55,157 nt of DNA from positions 1 to 55,157 of the forward strand of contig PWGV01000118.1 of assembly GCA_003554585.1 (NCBI GenBank). Reading direction: 5' to 3'. Within the stretch, counting starts at the first letter, position 1. Every line of letters starts with the position of its first letter. Positions 26,929 to 35,125 of this stretch are shown here, piece by piece. The position numbers and the translations under genes were made by a program. The notes beneath the pieces are model-generated. The model worked only from the letters and a program-made list of their open reading frames with translations, was not told where the DNA came from and searched no databases. This DNA is from Halobacteroidaceae bacterium. Its GTDB lineage: Bacteria > Bacillota > Halanaerobiia > B1SED10-174.

Positions 26929-27950
26929 TGGTTTGATCTATTGAGTCCCGAGGCCCTGGAACTGGCGCCGGCTTCTACGGTATCATTCGGACGGGAGCGG
27001 GATAAAGACCTTTTCCTTGATCCCACCCAGATTTATTTTGGCCTGGGAGGATCTCCTGAACCCTATTTATGGGATTATCAAACCAGGAAGAGAAAAAACC
27101 AACCAAGGAATACGTTGTAAACACGGCCCGTCTGGGTCATTCTCTACCCGAAATCGATTTTGTCGGTTCTTTTTGCTGTGCCGGAGATAAACCCGAGGAC
27201 ATTCAGATTTTCCACGAGTACAAAGCTATTCTTTTGAACACCACAAAGCCATTCCTCTACAGCGCCCCGGGGCGGTTCCACACCCAAAAATTTATGGAAA
27301 TGGCTGCTATAGTAAGTGGAGGTGAACAAGAGCTACGGCGCCGTCCATCCATTGGTATATTTACCGAAACAGTCTCCCCAATGAAAGTTGGTAAATACAG
27401 CGAGGAGACAATTGAAGCAGCGGAAATGGGGGTCTCGGTCATAGTAGCCCTGGCTCCCATGATGGGAGCGACAAGCCCTTCTACAAAAGCGGGTACCCTG
27501 GCCCAGAGTAACGCAGAAGCCCTATTCGGGGTATATCTTACTCAGATTATCAAGCCCGGTTCAGAAGTTCTTTTTGGTCCAGGGACAGGAAGCTCTGATA
27601 TGAAAATTGCCCGCATGGTCCGCTGTATCCTGGAAGGGGTAGATGTTAACCAAGAAACCCTGACAGTTGATGTTATCCAGGAAGCCGGTTGCCACGGGAA
27701 TTACCTTACCCACCCCCATACTGCCCGGGTCTAGAAAAATGAATTCTTCTTCCCGGAGCTTTTTTCCCGGGAATCAATTGATAAGTGGGAGGAAAAAGGA
27801 CAGAAGACTGTTCTGGATAGGGCTTACGAAGAAGTCCAAAAAATCCTGGGCGACTTTAAAGCCCCTGGACTTTCCGAAAACTCGGAGAAAGAACTGGCCC
27901 GAGTGGTTAAAGAAGCGGAGGATGAACTATTATCCAGGAAAAAGAAATAA
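26929..27950 (+). pseudogene. Broken MttB-family (trimethylamine/betaine-type) methyltransferase gene
   Basis: Coding remains of a corrinoid-dependent methyltransferase of the MttB superfamily. Codons from about 26929 read 'SPEALELAPASTVSFGRERD' and 'FLDPTQIYFGLGG', then an indel near 27095 (A6 run) moves the frame to 'KPTKEYVVNTARLGHSLPEI', 'APMMGATSPSTKAGTLAQSN' and 'GCHGNYLTHPHTARV'. There a TAG (27732-27734) interrupts the frame, after which the same frame runs on 71 codons ('KNEFFFPELFSRES') to TAA at 27950. Roughly the first 90-100 residues of the family are missing. Truncation, frameshift and stop together indicate a real pseudogene. Confidence 0.85.
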
Positions 27951-27989
27951 ACAAAAAGCTTTTAACCCCGTGCTACTCCCAAAAAAATA

Positions 27990-27998
27990 TGGTATACT
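27990..27998 (+). promoter_or_regulatory. Possible extended -10 promoter before osmC-like gene
   Basis: TGG-TATACT at 27990-27998, about 35 nt upstream of the OsmC start, has the TGn extension and a 5/6 match -10. No good -35 hexamer is visible at the expected distance. Confidence 0.4.
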
Positions 27999-28032
27999 CA
28001 AAATAATGAAATCTAACAGGAGGTAATTAGCA

Positions 28033-28425
28033 ATGGATATGGAAATTTTATTCCCGGGCGGAAAAAAGGTTAATGCATTATACAAGGGGTTTACCATCCC
28101 CACCGATCAACCCGAAAATTCCGGTGGAACTGAAACCGCCCCTTCGCCCTTCGACCTATTTATTGCCTCACTCGGAACCTGTGCCGGTTTTTACGTTAAC
28201 CAGTTCTGCCGAGACCGAGGAATCCCCACTGACGGCCTTAAACTACAAATCTTCACTGAAAAAAATCCAGGCAAGAAAATAATCGACCGGGTCAGAATCG
28301 AAATCCAGTTGCCCCCAACTTTTCCGGACAAATATAAAAAAGCAGTAGTAAAAGCCTCAGAAACCTGTACAGTTAAAAAACAGCTGCAGGATCCCCCGGA
28401 AATAGAAACGGTTATATTTGAATAA
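28033..28425 (+). CDS. OsmC/Ohr-like protein
   Basis: 130 aa, the short OsmC class. Likely a thiol peroxidase acting on organic hydroperoxides. Two conserved cysteines are present: one in 'GTCAGFYVNQFCRDRG' after the 'APSPFDLFIASLG' helix start, and one in 'SETCTVKKQL' near residue 115. ATG at 28033 has AGGAGG 9 nt upstream. Monocistronic, ending in a bidirectional terminator shared with the convergent hydrolase gene. Confidence 0.9.
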   Translation: MDMEILFPGGKKVNALYKGFTIPTDQPENSGGTETAPSPFDLFIASLGTCAGFYVNQFCRDRGIPTDGLKLQIFTEKNPGKKIIDRVRIEIQLPPTFPDKYKKAVVKASETCTVKKQLQDPPEIETVIFE

Positions 28426-28446
28426 ACCCCCATTTGGGGGTTTATT
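28421..28446. terminator. Bidirectional terminator between osmC-like and hydrolase genes
   Basis: Perfect 11-bp stem AATAAACCCCC / GGGGGTTTATT with loop ATTT, starting within the OsmC stop codon. T-rich sequence follows on the plus side (TTTATTTCTG) and the minus side. Confidence 0.88.
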
Positions 28447-28461
28447 TCTGTACCAGGTCTT

Positions 28462-29241
28462 TTATTTCTTGATTTGTTTAAAAAGTATTTGTAAGAATTG
28501 CTCCCCGGCCTTTTTTTCCTTCCAGGGAGTGTGCCCACAGTTTTCAAGTAGGAAAAAGGAAAAGTCCGCAACAACATCGGTTAAAGGTTCTTTAACCCCC
28601 TGGTATGGGTGGGGATCATACTCCCCGTGAATGGCAGTGACAGGGCAGTTAATTTTCCTTCCTAAATTTAGGAGCATTCCGCTCCGTCTCAATTTATTAA
28701 TTTCCCCCATAATTGAAGCAAAAACTTCGGGCTGAAACTCAAGTATTGAACTCTCCAGGGTAATGGGGTCATAGGAGTCAACCTTACTCATTATTTCCCC
28801 AAAACGAGCAAAAACTTCTTTATTACCAGGATTTTTTTGGAGCAAATCCTTCAACTCTTCTACCGCCTCGGCTTCCTTTTCAGTCAGTCTTTCCGCCCTT
28901 GTTTTTACCATTTTTTCGATATATTTTTCCTGAAAAGGTCCGCTACCTACCAGGATTAATTTTTTTAGTTCTAATAGTTCTTTAGCTGCAAAAATGTAAC
29001 CCAACCAGGCCCCCCAGGAATGACCAATTATAACAAAAGGGGGATCTCCCTCCCTGTTTAAGATTGTTTTCAGCTCTTCAACCTGCCTCATTATTGTTTT
29101 TTCCGATTGCATGGGTTCAATTATCCCAAAATCAGGGGAAAGAATTTCGGCAAGGGATTTCATCATCCCCGGGGCGCCGGGCCCACCATGCAGTAAAACG
29201 ACAGAATATGGAGCGGGTCCATATTTTCTGAATTCAAGCAT
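28462..29241 (-). CDS. Alpha/beta hydrolase (proline iminopeptidase-like)
   Basis: 259 aa alpha/beta fold hydrolase. 'VVLLHGGPGAPG' is the oxyanion-hole HGGPG motif of the prolyl aminopeptidase branch; the nucleophile elbow is 'IGHSWGAWLG' (Ser near residue 75), the acid is in 'IHGEYDPHPY' and the base His in 'LENCGHTPWKEKK'. All triad members are present. Substrate unknown: peptides, lactones or esters are possible. It starts 3 nt after the stop of the radical SAM gene, so the two form an operon and may share a pathway. Confidence 0.88.
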   Translation of the reverse strand: MLEFRKYGPAPYSVVLLHGGPGAPGMMKSLAEILSPDFGIIEPMQSEKTIMRQVEELKTILNREGDPPFVIIGHSWGAWLGYIFAAKELLELKKLILVGSGPFQEKYIEKMVKTRAERLTEKEAEAVEELKDLLQKNPGNKEVFARFGEIMSKVDSYDPITLESSILEFQPEVFASIMGEINKLRRSGMLLNLGRKINCPVTAIHGEYDPHPYQGVKEPLTDVVADFSFFLLENCGHTPWKEKKAGEQFLQILFKQIKK

Positions 29242-29244
29242 AAT

Positions 29245-30258
29245 TTATTCATCCTTTTCCAGGTTTTTTTCCTCCTTGCCAGAGAACAGCTTTTGGTTCG
29301 CAGCAATCTGGACTTCCTCAGTCCAGTTAATCGGCACCCCTCTTCGTAATTTTGTTTTCCCCCATTTAAAAGCTTTATCCAAGGTTTCACGATAGGCTTT
29401 TTCATTTTTTTGGTTTAATTTCAGGGGGGATCCTGTAATGTTTCCCAGGGAAAAATTTCTCATTTCAGGAAGATCAAAGTCAGGCAAAATACTCCCATCG
29501 TTTAAAATATTCAGGTAGCAGTTATTATAGGTTTTCAGGAATTTTTCCTGGGCAGTAAATGATTCCAGATCACCAGGCTTAAAAATGCTCTGGGTTACAA
29601 ATTTAACCTTTTTGTTCTCCCTATTGAGTTGCGCAAATGTATCAATAAATTCCCCCAGTTCTTCGGGTGAAAGCCAGTAATCTTTTATTTCCGCTGCTCT
29701 ACCTATGGGCTGAAGAGGGCTAAGAGTTGCCACTTTAATCTCCCTTGAATTACAAAAATCTGCAATCCAGGATAGATCGGAATAATTTTTTCCATGAACA
29801 ATATGAATTGGATGGACAGAAAGATCATTTTTTCTCAACAAATCAATGTTTTCGATAATAAGATCCAGTTTATCCAGGCCCCTGAATTGAAAATAGTTCT
29901 CCCGGGGACCATTAAGGCTTGTCAGGATATAGGTCTGGGTTTTCTTAAAAATCTCGATAAGACTACGGTCAAGGTTAATTAGATTGGATATTATGCTTGT
30001 TTTCAGACCCCTTCGCCAGGCGTAATAAACAATCTCCCCTATATTCTCATATAAAAGGGGTTCTCCGCCGTGAAAACAAACCTCCCTGCCTCCATAATTA
30101 ACAAACAGATCAAATATTTCCTTCCAGGTTTGGAGACCGAGGTCCTTATCGTAAATCCCCTCAAAGCTGTCAATGTAACAGTGTTTGCATTTGCAATCAC
30201 ATTCCAGGGTTATAGCAATATTTAAAAATTCTTTCCCGGTCAGATTCAATTTCTTCAT
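29245..30258 (-). CDS. Radical SAM protein, no auxiliary-cluster cysteines
   Basis: 337 aa. The radical SAM motif CxxxCxxC is 'CDCKCKHC' near residues 20-27, followed by 'GGREVCFHGGEPLLYENIG' with the GGEP SAM-binding motif. The C-terminal part looks like a twitch/SPASM-derived fold ('CYLNILNDGSILPD', 'GNITGSP') but the cysteines usually binding a second iron-sulphur cluster are mostly absent. ATG 30258 has only AAAAGG touching it; TTG 30249 has AAGGA at better spacing and is equally likely. Cotranscribed with the alpha/beta hydrolase. Substrate unknown. Confidence 0.87.
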   Translation of the reverse strand: MKKLNLTGKEFLNIAITLECDCKCKHCYIDSFEGIYDKDLGLQTWKEIFDLFVNYGGREVCFHGGEPLLYENIGEIVYYAWRRGLKTSIISNLINLDRSLIEIFKKTQTYILTSLNGPRENYFQFRGLDKLDLIIENIDLLRKNDLSVHPIHIVHGKNYSDLSWIADFCNSREIKVATLSPLQPIGRAAEIKDYWLSPEELGEFIDTFAQLNRENKKVKFVTQSIFKPGDLESFTAQEKFLKTYNNCYLNILNDGSILPDFDLPEMRNFSLGNITGSPLKLNQKNEKAYRETLDKAFKWGKTKLRRGVPINWTEEVQIAANQKLFSGKEEKNLEKDE

Positions 30259-30544
30259 CCTTTTATAGGTTTATTTTAAAAATAAGGGTTAGTCCATCTC
30301 CAGGAAAGATAATTGTCCTATCCGATTTTTTATCATTGGCAATCTAAGCATTTAAATTAAAGTTGTCCGAATATGGTAATTCCATTTTTTCTGCAGGTCA
30401 AAAACAGGAAAAAGGTTATCCTCACAAAGCAAAAGGCAGCTTCGAGATAAGCTTCACCGGCCCCGGAAAAGTTTTTTCTTGCTTATTCTCCATTCACTTC
30501 ATAATAATTACCATTTTTATCCTGTCTTTTTTTTTCTTTCCCGG

Positions 30545-31339
30545 TCAAAATTCCATCCGGATATTTGCTTTTATTTCTTTATTAATTTTCTCTAGTTCCT
30601 CTCGCAAATCATCCCAGTAGTAATGATTTTCAGAAAACACAATTGTAGTAAATTTTTCGACGAGGTCCGGGAAATTTTTTTCCAGGATCTTACTCACCTT
30701 TTGCCAGTTAGGATCCTTTGTTGATTCAAATTTTAAGGGGTAAACCCAGATTGTATCGGAATAAGGAGCCGCTAATTCAATTAAGCCGGGAACCTCCGTA
30801 ATAAAAGGCATCACGGGGCAAATCAGGGTATAAGTTTCAATTCCGGCGTTTTTCATCTCCCCGAGCATTTCCATCCTTTCAATATTAGGAGGAGAATTTT
30901 TTTCAAATAACCGCCTTGTTCCTTCTTCTAAAAAAGCTAAGGATGTGCCAATAGAAGCATCAGGGATTTTTTTTAAAAGTTCAATATCCCTGGTTGCCAA
31001 AACTCCTTTAGTCAAAAGGCTTGCAGAAAAACCTTTCCCGGATAAAAGCAAAAGGGTTTCTCTTGTCTGTTCAAATTTCTTTTCCGCTGGTTGATAGGGA
31101 TCGCAGTTCATTCCAATATAAATTGTTTGAGGAGGGAATACATCCAGTTCTCGGGATAACTCTTTTACCAGGTCTTCATAAATTAACACCTGTTTTTCCC
31201 AGTCAAATCTTGCTCTGTTTAAACCGTAACAATATTCGCACAGGTGCTCACAGCCAAAATAAGGATCAATCTGAAAATTGAAACCCTCAAGATTGCATTT
31301 CCTCAAAACTCCTTTATTGGCAACCCTTTTTATTTCCAA
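30545..31339 (-). CDS. Radical SAM protein, spore-photoproduct-lyase-like (SplB/Rv2578c type)
   Basis: 264 aa. 'GCEHLCEYCYGLNRARFDW' carries the CxxxCxxC motif near residue 30; the tyrosine after the third cysteine and 'QTIYIGMNCDPYQPAEK' are typical of the SPL-like radical SAM group that includes Rv2578c-type proteins. True spore photoproduct lyase has extra conserved residues that I cannot verify, so no DNA-repair role is claimed. It is separated from the next radical SAM gene by a 286-nt gap in which I see no gene. Divergent from the metallopeptidase-like gene. Confidence 0.85.
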   Translation of the reverse strand: MEIKRVANKGVLRKCNLEGFNFQIDPYFGCEHLCEYCYGLNRARFDWEKQVLIYEDLVKELSRELDVFPPQTIYIGMNCDPYQPAEKKFEQTRETLLLLSGKGFSASLLTKGVLATRDIELLKKIPDASIGTSLAFLEEGTRRLFEKNSPPNIERMEMLGEMKNAGIETYTLICPVMPFITEVPGLIELAAPYSDTIWVYPLKFESTKDPNWQKVSKILEKNFPDLVEKFTTIVFSENHYYWDDLREELEKINKEIKANIRMEF

Positions 31340-31459
31340 TCTCTTTCCTCCTCCAAAATCAATTTCTCAGTTTTACGAGTTCCCGAAAAATCAGCTTTGC
31401 CCTTCCAATTTTTTTTCTCTTGAAGAAATTCAATAAAATAAATCAATTCCCTTTACAGG

Positions 31460-31486
31460 TGATTTTTATTTTAGATAGAAAAATCA
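31460..31486. promoter_or_regulatory. Inverted repeat upstream of the metallopeptidase-HhH gene
   Basis: TGATTTTT (31460-31467) and AAAAATCA (31479-31486) form an 8-bp inverted repeat about 36 nt before the ATG, in an AT-rich divergent intergenic region. It may be an operator or only AT-rich chance symmetry. Confidence 0.3.
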
Positions 31487-31521
31487 TCTTAGGCTTTTAA
31501 TCTTTTTTAGGAGGATCTTTC

Positions 31522-33030
31522 ATGGCAGTAAAACTTGTTGAACCGATAAAAGATCGGCAGGGAAATTTTGATTTTTATGAAGGGCAGTTGACAGAGGGAA
31601 TAAAATCATGGACTGGCTCAGGGAAAGAGGTTTACCGGGTCAGGGAAATTTTCCCCGAATCTGAAAAAGCCAAAAAGCTCCTTCCCCTGTTGCGAAGAAA
31701 ACCCTGTTCACTTTTCCTCTCCATCGGGGATAAACTCAATTATTTTCTTCTAAACTCGGGAAAAGGAGAAAATGTGGAAAAAGAACTGTATATTATGACG
31801 GACTTCAGCGATCCCAGACCCCTGCGGGGTCTTTGCATCCTGGAAGGAGACCGGGAAATAAAAAAAGAAAAACTCTTTTACATTGCCTTCAACACTGATT
31901 GGGAACAAATTGATAACGGGAGTTTCGAAGAAATTTTTGCCCATGAATACTCCCACCTCTGGCTTTATATTTTGGGTTTTGAACCCAATAAGATGCGTTC
32001 CAACGTTTTCCACTGCGTTACCAGCATGACCGACCCCTTCACGGCCTTCATGGAAGGTCTGGGAAATTCCCTGGAAATTGTTTCCTACCAGAATGGACTC
32101 GAAAAAATCGCCCAGGAAAAATTTGACCGCCTCTGGGATTGCGCCCTGGATATAACTGCTTTTTTGAGCTACCGGGAAACTCAGCTCCGCTATTGGATTG
32201 TCCCCAATAATCGACTGGTTTACGACCGCCTGGTTCCCGAAATTGAGAAATACGATGATTATGTCAAACTCCACCTGGATTATATTTCATCTTCAGCTTT
32301 TTTGCCTGAACGGGTTAGAAGCGGGAACCAGATATTAGCCTCTGAAGGTTTTATTTCCACTCTTTTTTACTACCTTTACCGTGAAGAAACTTTCAAAAAT
32401 TCTTTTTCCGACAGGGAATTTTACAAGCAATTCGACACCTCTCCCGCAGAAATCAGCCCCCTGGAAAACCTTTATTTAAAAATTTTATACGCCATCGCCC
32501 ACATTGACTTTGTGAATACAGAACAACCAGCAACTGAATTTATTAAAAAATATGTTGTTTTTTTCCCCAAGGAAAAAGATGAACTCTACAGGTTATTTTT
32601 AGAATTAACCCACTATACAACAGTGTCCTCTCAAGCCCAGGGACTTTTCAGCAACTTTTATTTAACAGGCCGGCGAGCTGAAATAGAGGATTTTAAAGCC
32701 AGGTATAAGGAAATAAAAGAGTTTAAAGAAGAAACAACAAAAAAAGTTTTAGCCGGCGAACTGAATTTAGACGCAGCCCTGTATCCTCCTATCTGGGTGG
32801 AAAATAAAAGTTGCCAGATCCCTCCCTGCCCCTGGATGCCCGAACAAAAAGAAAACTTTATCATGGACCTCAATTCAGCATCTTTGCTAGATCTAATGTC
32901 CCTGACCCATAAAAAAGAAGCGGAAAAAATAATTAAAAAAAGGGCCGAGCAGAATGGTTTTGCTTCCCTAAAACAGTTCCAGGAGCTCTATCCCCACCTC
33001 GGCCCCAAAGTAATCCCAATAAATAAATAA
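31522..33030 (+). CDS. Putative zinc metallopeptidase with C-terminal ComEA-like helix-hairpin-helix
   Basis: 502 aa, no signal peptide. 'EIFAHEYSHLWLYILGF' (about residue 137) is an HExxH zinc motif; a possible third ligand Glu lies in 'TAFMEGLGNSLEIV' about 35 residues later, as in gluzincins. The middle is helical. A cysteine pair occurs in 'CQIPPCPWMP', then 'DLNSASLLDLMSL' and 'EAEKIIKKRAEQNGFASLKQ', which resembles a ComEA-type helix-hairpin-helix (DNA-binding) but lacks the usual Gly-Ile-Gly turn. The combination is unusual. ATG has AGGAGG 9 nt upstream; the gene is monocistronic with a terminator. Overall function unknown. Confidence 0.72.
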   Translation: MAVKLVEPIKDRQGNFDFYEGQLTEGIKSWTGSGKEVYRVREIFPESEKAKKLLPLLRRKPCSLFLSIGDKLNYFLLNSGKGENVEKELYIMTDFSDPRPLRGLCILEGDREIKKEKLFYIAFNTDWEQIDNGSFEEIFAHEYSHLWLYILGFEPNKMRSNVFHCVTSMTDPFTAFMEGLGNSLEIVSYQNGLEKIAQEKFDRLWDCALDITAFLSYRETQLRYWIVPNNRLVYDRLVPEIEKYDDYVKLHLDYISSSAFLPERVRSGNQILASEGFISTLFYYLYREETFKNSFSDREFYKQFDTSPAEISPLENLYLKILYAIAHIDFVNTEQPATEFIKKYVVFFPKEKDELYRLFLELTHYTTVSSQAQGLFSNFYLTGRRAEIEDFKARYKEIKEFKEETTKKVLAGELNLDAALYPPIWVENKSCQIPPCPWMPEQKENFIMDLNSASLLDLMSLTHKKEAEKIIKKRAEQNGFASLKQFQELYPHLGPKVIPINK

Positions 33031-33056
33031 AACTTTTTTAAGCTGATATAAAAATA

Positions 33057-33104
33057 AAGCCATCCCTATTTTAACCTGAAAAGTTGAAATAAGGGTGGCT
33101 TTTC
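33057..33104. terminator. Terminator between convergent genes
   Basis: A 15-bp imperfect stem (33057-33071 with 33087-33101) flanked by T-rich sequence on both sides, 26 nt after the metallopeptidase-like stop and 34 nt before the flavin oxidoreductase stop on the other strand. It can serve both genes. Confidence 0.75.
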
Positions 33105-33138
33105 TATTCCCCTGGCCAAAAAAACCTTCCGGGGATAA

Positions 33139-34074
33139 TTAAAAAGCGGTTTTCAATTCCTTGAAAATTTCCCGCACGGATAGGATCTCTTTAATTTTTC
33201 CTACCCCTGCTCCAGAAAAAATCAGGGCTTTACTGTAATCTCCCCCAGAACAAGCATTGTTTAAAGCATCCATAATACAGTATTTCTTAGAACACTGTTT
33301 TAAGCACTCAAAACATTTTTGGATTTCCAGTTTACCATTTCCCATAATACTTCGGGAAAAAGCGTTGACAATTCCCCTTCCCGGCAGGCCCACCGGACTA
33401 GGCAAAAGATCGACTTCATTTGACCCAGCCCGGACATAAAGCTCTTTAAACTCAGCCGATGCATTGGATTCCTCGCTCGCTGCAAATCTTGTCCCCAGTT
33501 GAACTCCGTCGGCACCGAGATTTAGAATCTCCCGGATATCCTGGGCATCAACCATTCCTCCGGCTGCAATAACGGGAATATTTACCGAGGATTTAACTTC
33601 GGGAAGAATTTTCTTTAAGGGCCGGTCTGATCCCAGGTGCCCCCCGGCTTCTTTCCCCTCAACTATTATCCCCGCAGCGCCAAATTTTTCCGCCATCCTG
33701 GCCAGTCTTCCGCTGGAAACAATAGGCAGGATGGAAACTCCACCTTCTCTTCCCCACCTGTACATATCCCGGGAAATCCCCGCTCCAGAAATTATAAAGT
33801 CTACTTTTTCTGCAATAGCCGTTTTTACAAGCTGGGCAAATTTATTAACTGCGAAGAGAACATTTACTCCAATAACCCCTTGGCTTAATTCGCGAGCCTT
33901 CCTTATTTCCTGGCGCAGTTCCTGCAGGGACATACCAGTCCCGGCAATAACTCCCAGGCCCCCTTCGTTTGCAACTGCTGCGGCAAGAGGAGCGGTGGAA
34001 ATCCGGACAGCCATCCCGCCCTGGATTATCGGGATGGGAATTTTTATATTACCAATATTTAATTCCTTAACCAT
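33139..34074 (-). CDS. NAD(P)H-dependent flavin oxidoreductase (FabK / nitronate monooxygenase family)
   Basis: 311 aa TIM-barrel FMN enzyme. 'IPIIQGGMAVRIS' at the N-terminus, 'AGTGMSLQELR', 'EGKEAGGHLGSDRPL' with the conserved His, and 'IPVIAAGGMVDAQDI' then 'GADGVQLGTRFAASEESNAS' are family landmarks. It could be an enoyl-ACP reductase II or a nitronate monooxygenase; sequence alone does not decide, and no fatty-acid genes are adjacent. Near the C-terminus 'KCFECLKQCSKKYC' adds four closely spaced cysteines, a feature I believe recurs in a clostridial branch. ATG follows AGGAGG; a good promoter lies just upstream. Confidence 0.9.
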   Translation of the reverse strand: MVKELNIGNIKIPIPIIQGGMAVRISTAPLAAAVANEGGLGVIAGTGMSLQELRQEIRKARELSQGVIGVNVLFAVNKFAQLVKTAIAEKVDFIISGAGISRDMYRWGREGGVSILPIVSSGRLARMAEKFGAAGIIVEGKEAGGHLGSDRPLKKILPEVKSSVNIPVIAAGGMVDAQDIREILNLGADGVQLGTRFAASEESNASAEFKELYVRAGSNEVDLLPSPVGLPGRGIVNAFSRSIMGNGKLEIQKCFECLKQCSKKYCIMDALNNACSGGDYSKALIFSGAGVGKIKEILSVREIFKELKTAF

Positions 34075-34122
34075 CTTTCTGCCTCCTAGAAACCTTCTCT
34101 GTTGCTTCTTATAATACTTTTT

Positions 34123-34150
34123 ATTATAACAGAGCCTTAATAAAAAACAA
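34123..34150 (-). promoter_or_regulatory. Promoter of the flavin oxidoreductase gene
   Basis: Minus strand TTGTTT (34150-34145), 16-nt spacer, TATAAT (34128-34123), about 50 nt before the start codon. Confidence 0.6.
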
Positions 34151-34203
34151 CAATAAATTTTCTGTATTCCAAAAAAGGGGTTTCCTTTCCTTTATTTTTT
34201 TGT

Positions 34204-34209
34204 TATAAT
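34204..34209 (+). promoter_or_regulatory. Possible -10 element of the his operon
   Basis: TATAAT 60 nt before hisG. The -35 at the expected distance (TTTCCT) is poor. I see no T-box motif or attenuator peptide with a histidine run in the leader. Confidence 0.35.
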
Positions 34210-34269
34210 AAGTTTTGTATTATCCTTTATCGCTCTATCTAGTTAACGAATTAAAAAGAGGTGTTGTAA

Positions 34270-35124
34270 ATGTCCAAATTACGCTTAATGCTTCCCAAGG
34301 GAAGAATTTTTGACAAAGTCGCTCAGCTTTTAGCAGAAGCGGGTATTGAGGTAAAACTGTCTACCCGGAGCTATCGCCCTCATGTCAGCGATGATTCAAT
34401 CCAGGTAAAAGTAATGAAACCCCAGAACATACCTTCCTTAATTGAGCTGGGGTCACATGACGTTGGTTTCACAGGCTTTGACTGGGTGCTGGAAACAGGT
34501 TCCCAGGTTCAAGAGATCCTGGACTTAGAATTTGACCCGGTTCAGGTTATAGCTGCAGTTCCTAAAGATACCTCCCTTGCAGTTTTAAAGAATAAACGGA
34601 TTATTGTTGCCTCGGAGTATCCAGAAATTTCGGGGACTTATTTAGAAAAAGAGGGTTTTAACTTCGTTCTGATAAGGACCTATGGTGCAACGGAAGTTTT
34701 CCCCCCCGAGGATGCGGACATGATAATTGACAATACTTCTACCGGACAAACCTTAAGGGAAAATCAACTGAAAATTATCGGGACCCTGCTTAACTCATCT
34801 ACCCGGTTCATCGCCAATTCTAAGGCCCTGGAGGATCCCTGGAAAAAAGAAAAAATTGACGAATTAACCCTCCTTTTCCAATCAATTCTGGATGCCCGCA
34901 GAAGGGTCATGCTGGAAATGAACGTCCCCAGAGACCAGCTGGAAGCGGTAGTAAACATACTTCCCTGTATGCGCTCCCCAACTGTTTCTACCCTCTATCA
35001 GGAAGAGGGCTTCGCCGTCAAAGCAGCAGTACTTCGCTCCGAGGCATCCAAGATTATCCCTATTTTGAAAAAATTTGGGGCCACAGATATTCTTGAATAC
35101 GAATTTCGAAAGGTTGTCGTTTAA
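34270..35124 (+). CDS. hisG: ATP phosphoribosyltransferase, long form
   Basis: 284 aa. Step 1 of histidine synthesis: joins ATP and PRPP to phosphoribosyl-ATP. 'LRLMLPKGRIFDKVAQLLAE' opens the catalytic domain and 'ADMIIDNTSTGQTLRENQ' is the PRPP-loop region. Length and a C-terminal ACT-like domain (about residues 210-284, 'MRSPTVSTLYQEEGFAVKAA') mark the long, self-sufficient form, which is feedback-inhibited by histidine and needs no HisZ; indeed no hisZ is present. First gene of the seven-gene his operon; hisC-HAD starts 1 nt after its stop. Confidence 0.97.
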   Translation: MSKLRLMLPKGRIFDKVAQLLAEAGIEVKLSTRSYRPHVSDDSIQVKVMKPQNIPSLIELGSHDVGFTGFDWVLETGSQVQEILDLEFDPVQVIAAVPKDTSLAVLKNKRIIVASEYPEISGTYLEKEGFNFVLIRTYGATEVFPPEDADMIIDNTSTGQTLRENQLKIIGTLLNSSTRFIANSKALEDPWKKEKIDELTLLFQSILDARRRVMLEMNVPRDQLEAVVNILPCMRSPTVSTLYQEEGFAVKAAVLRSEASKIIPILKKFGATDILEYEFRKVVV

Positions 35125-35125
35125 A

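Noticed and set aside
27732-27734. TAG read as pyrrolysine in the MttB-like gene
   Set aside because: The position is too close to the C-terminus for the known site, and the gene is also truncated and frameshifted; no pyl genes are in the window.
30259-30544. Possible small precursor-peptide or other gene upstream of the radical SAM gene
   Set aside because: No frame with a good ribosome site and peptide-like composition on the minus strand; the 85-codon plus frame at 30363 looks random. I see nothing convincing in this gap.
33270-33320. Four clustered cysteines in the flavin oxidoreductase as a novel metal site
   Set aside because: I believe this cluster recurs in a clostridial branch of the family, so it is not reported as a finding.
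34075-34269. T-box or histidine attenuator in the his leader
   Set aside because: No T-box consensus, leader peptide with His codons, or antiterminator pair is visible.
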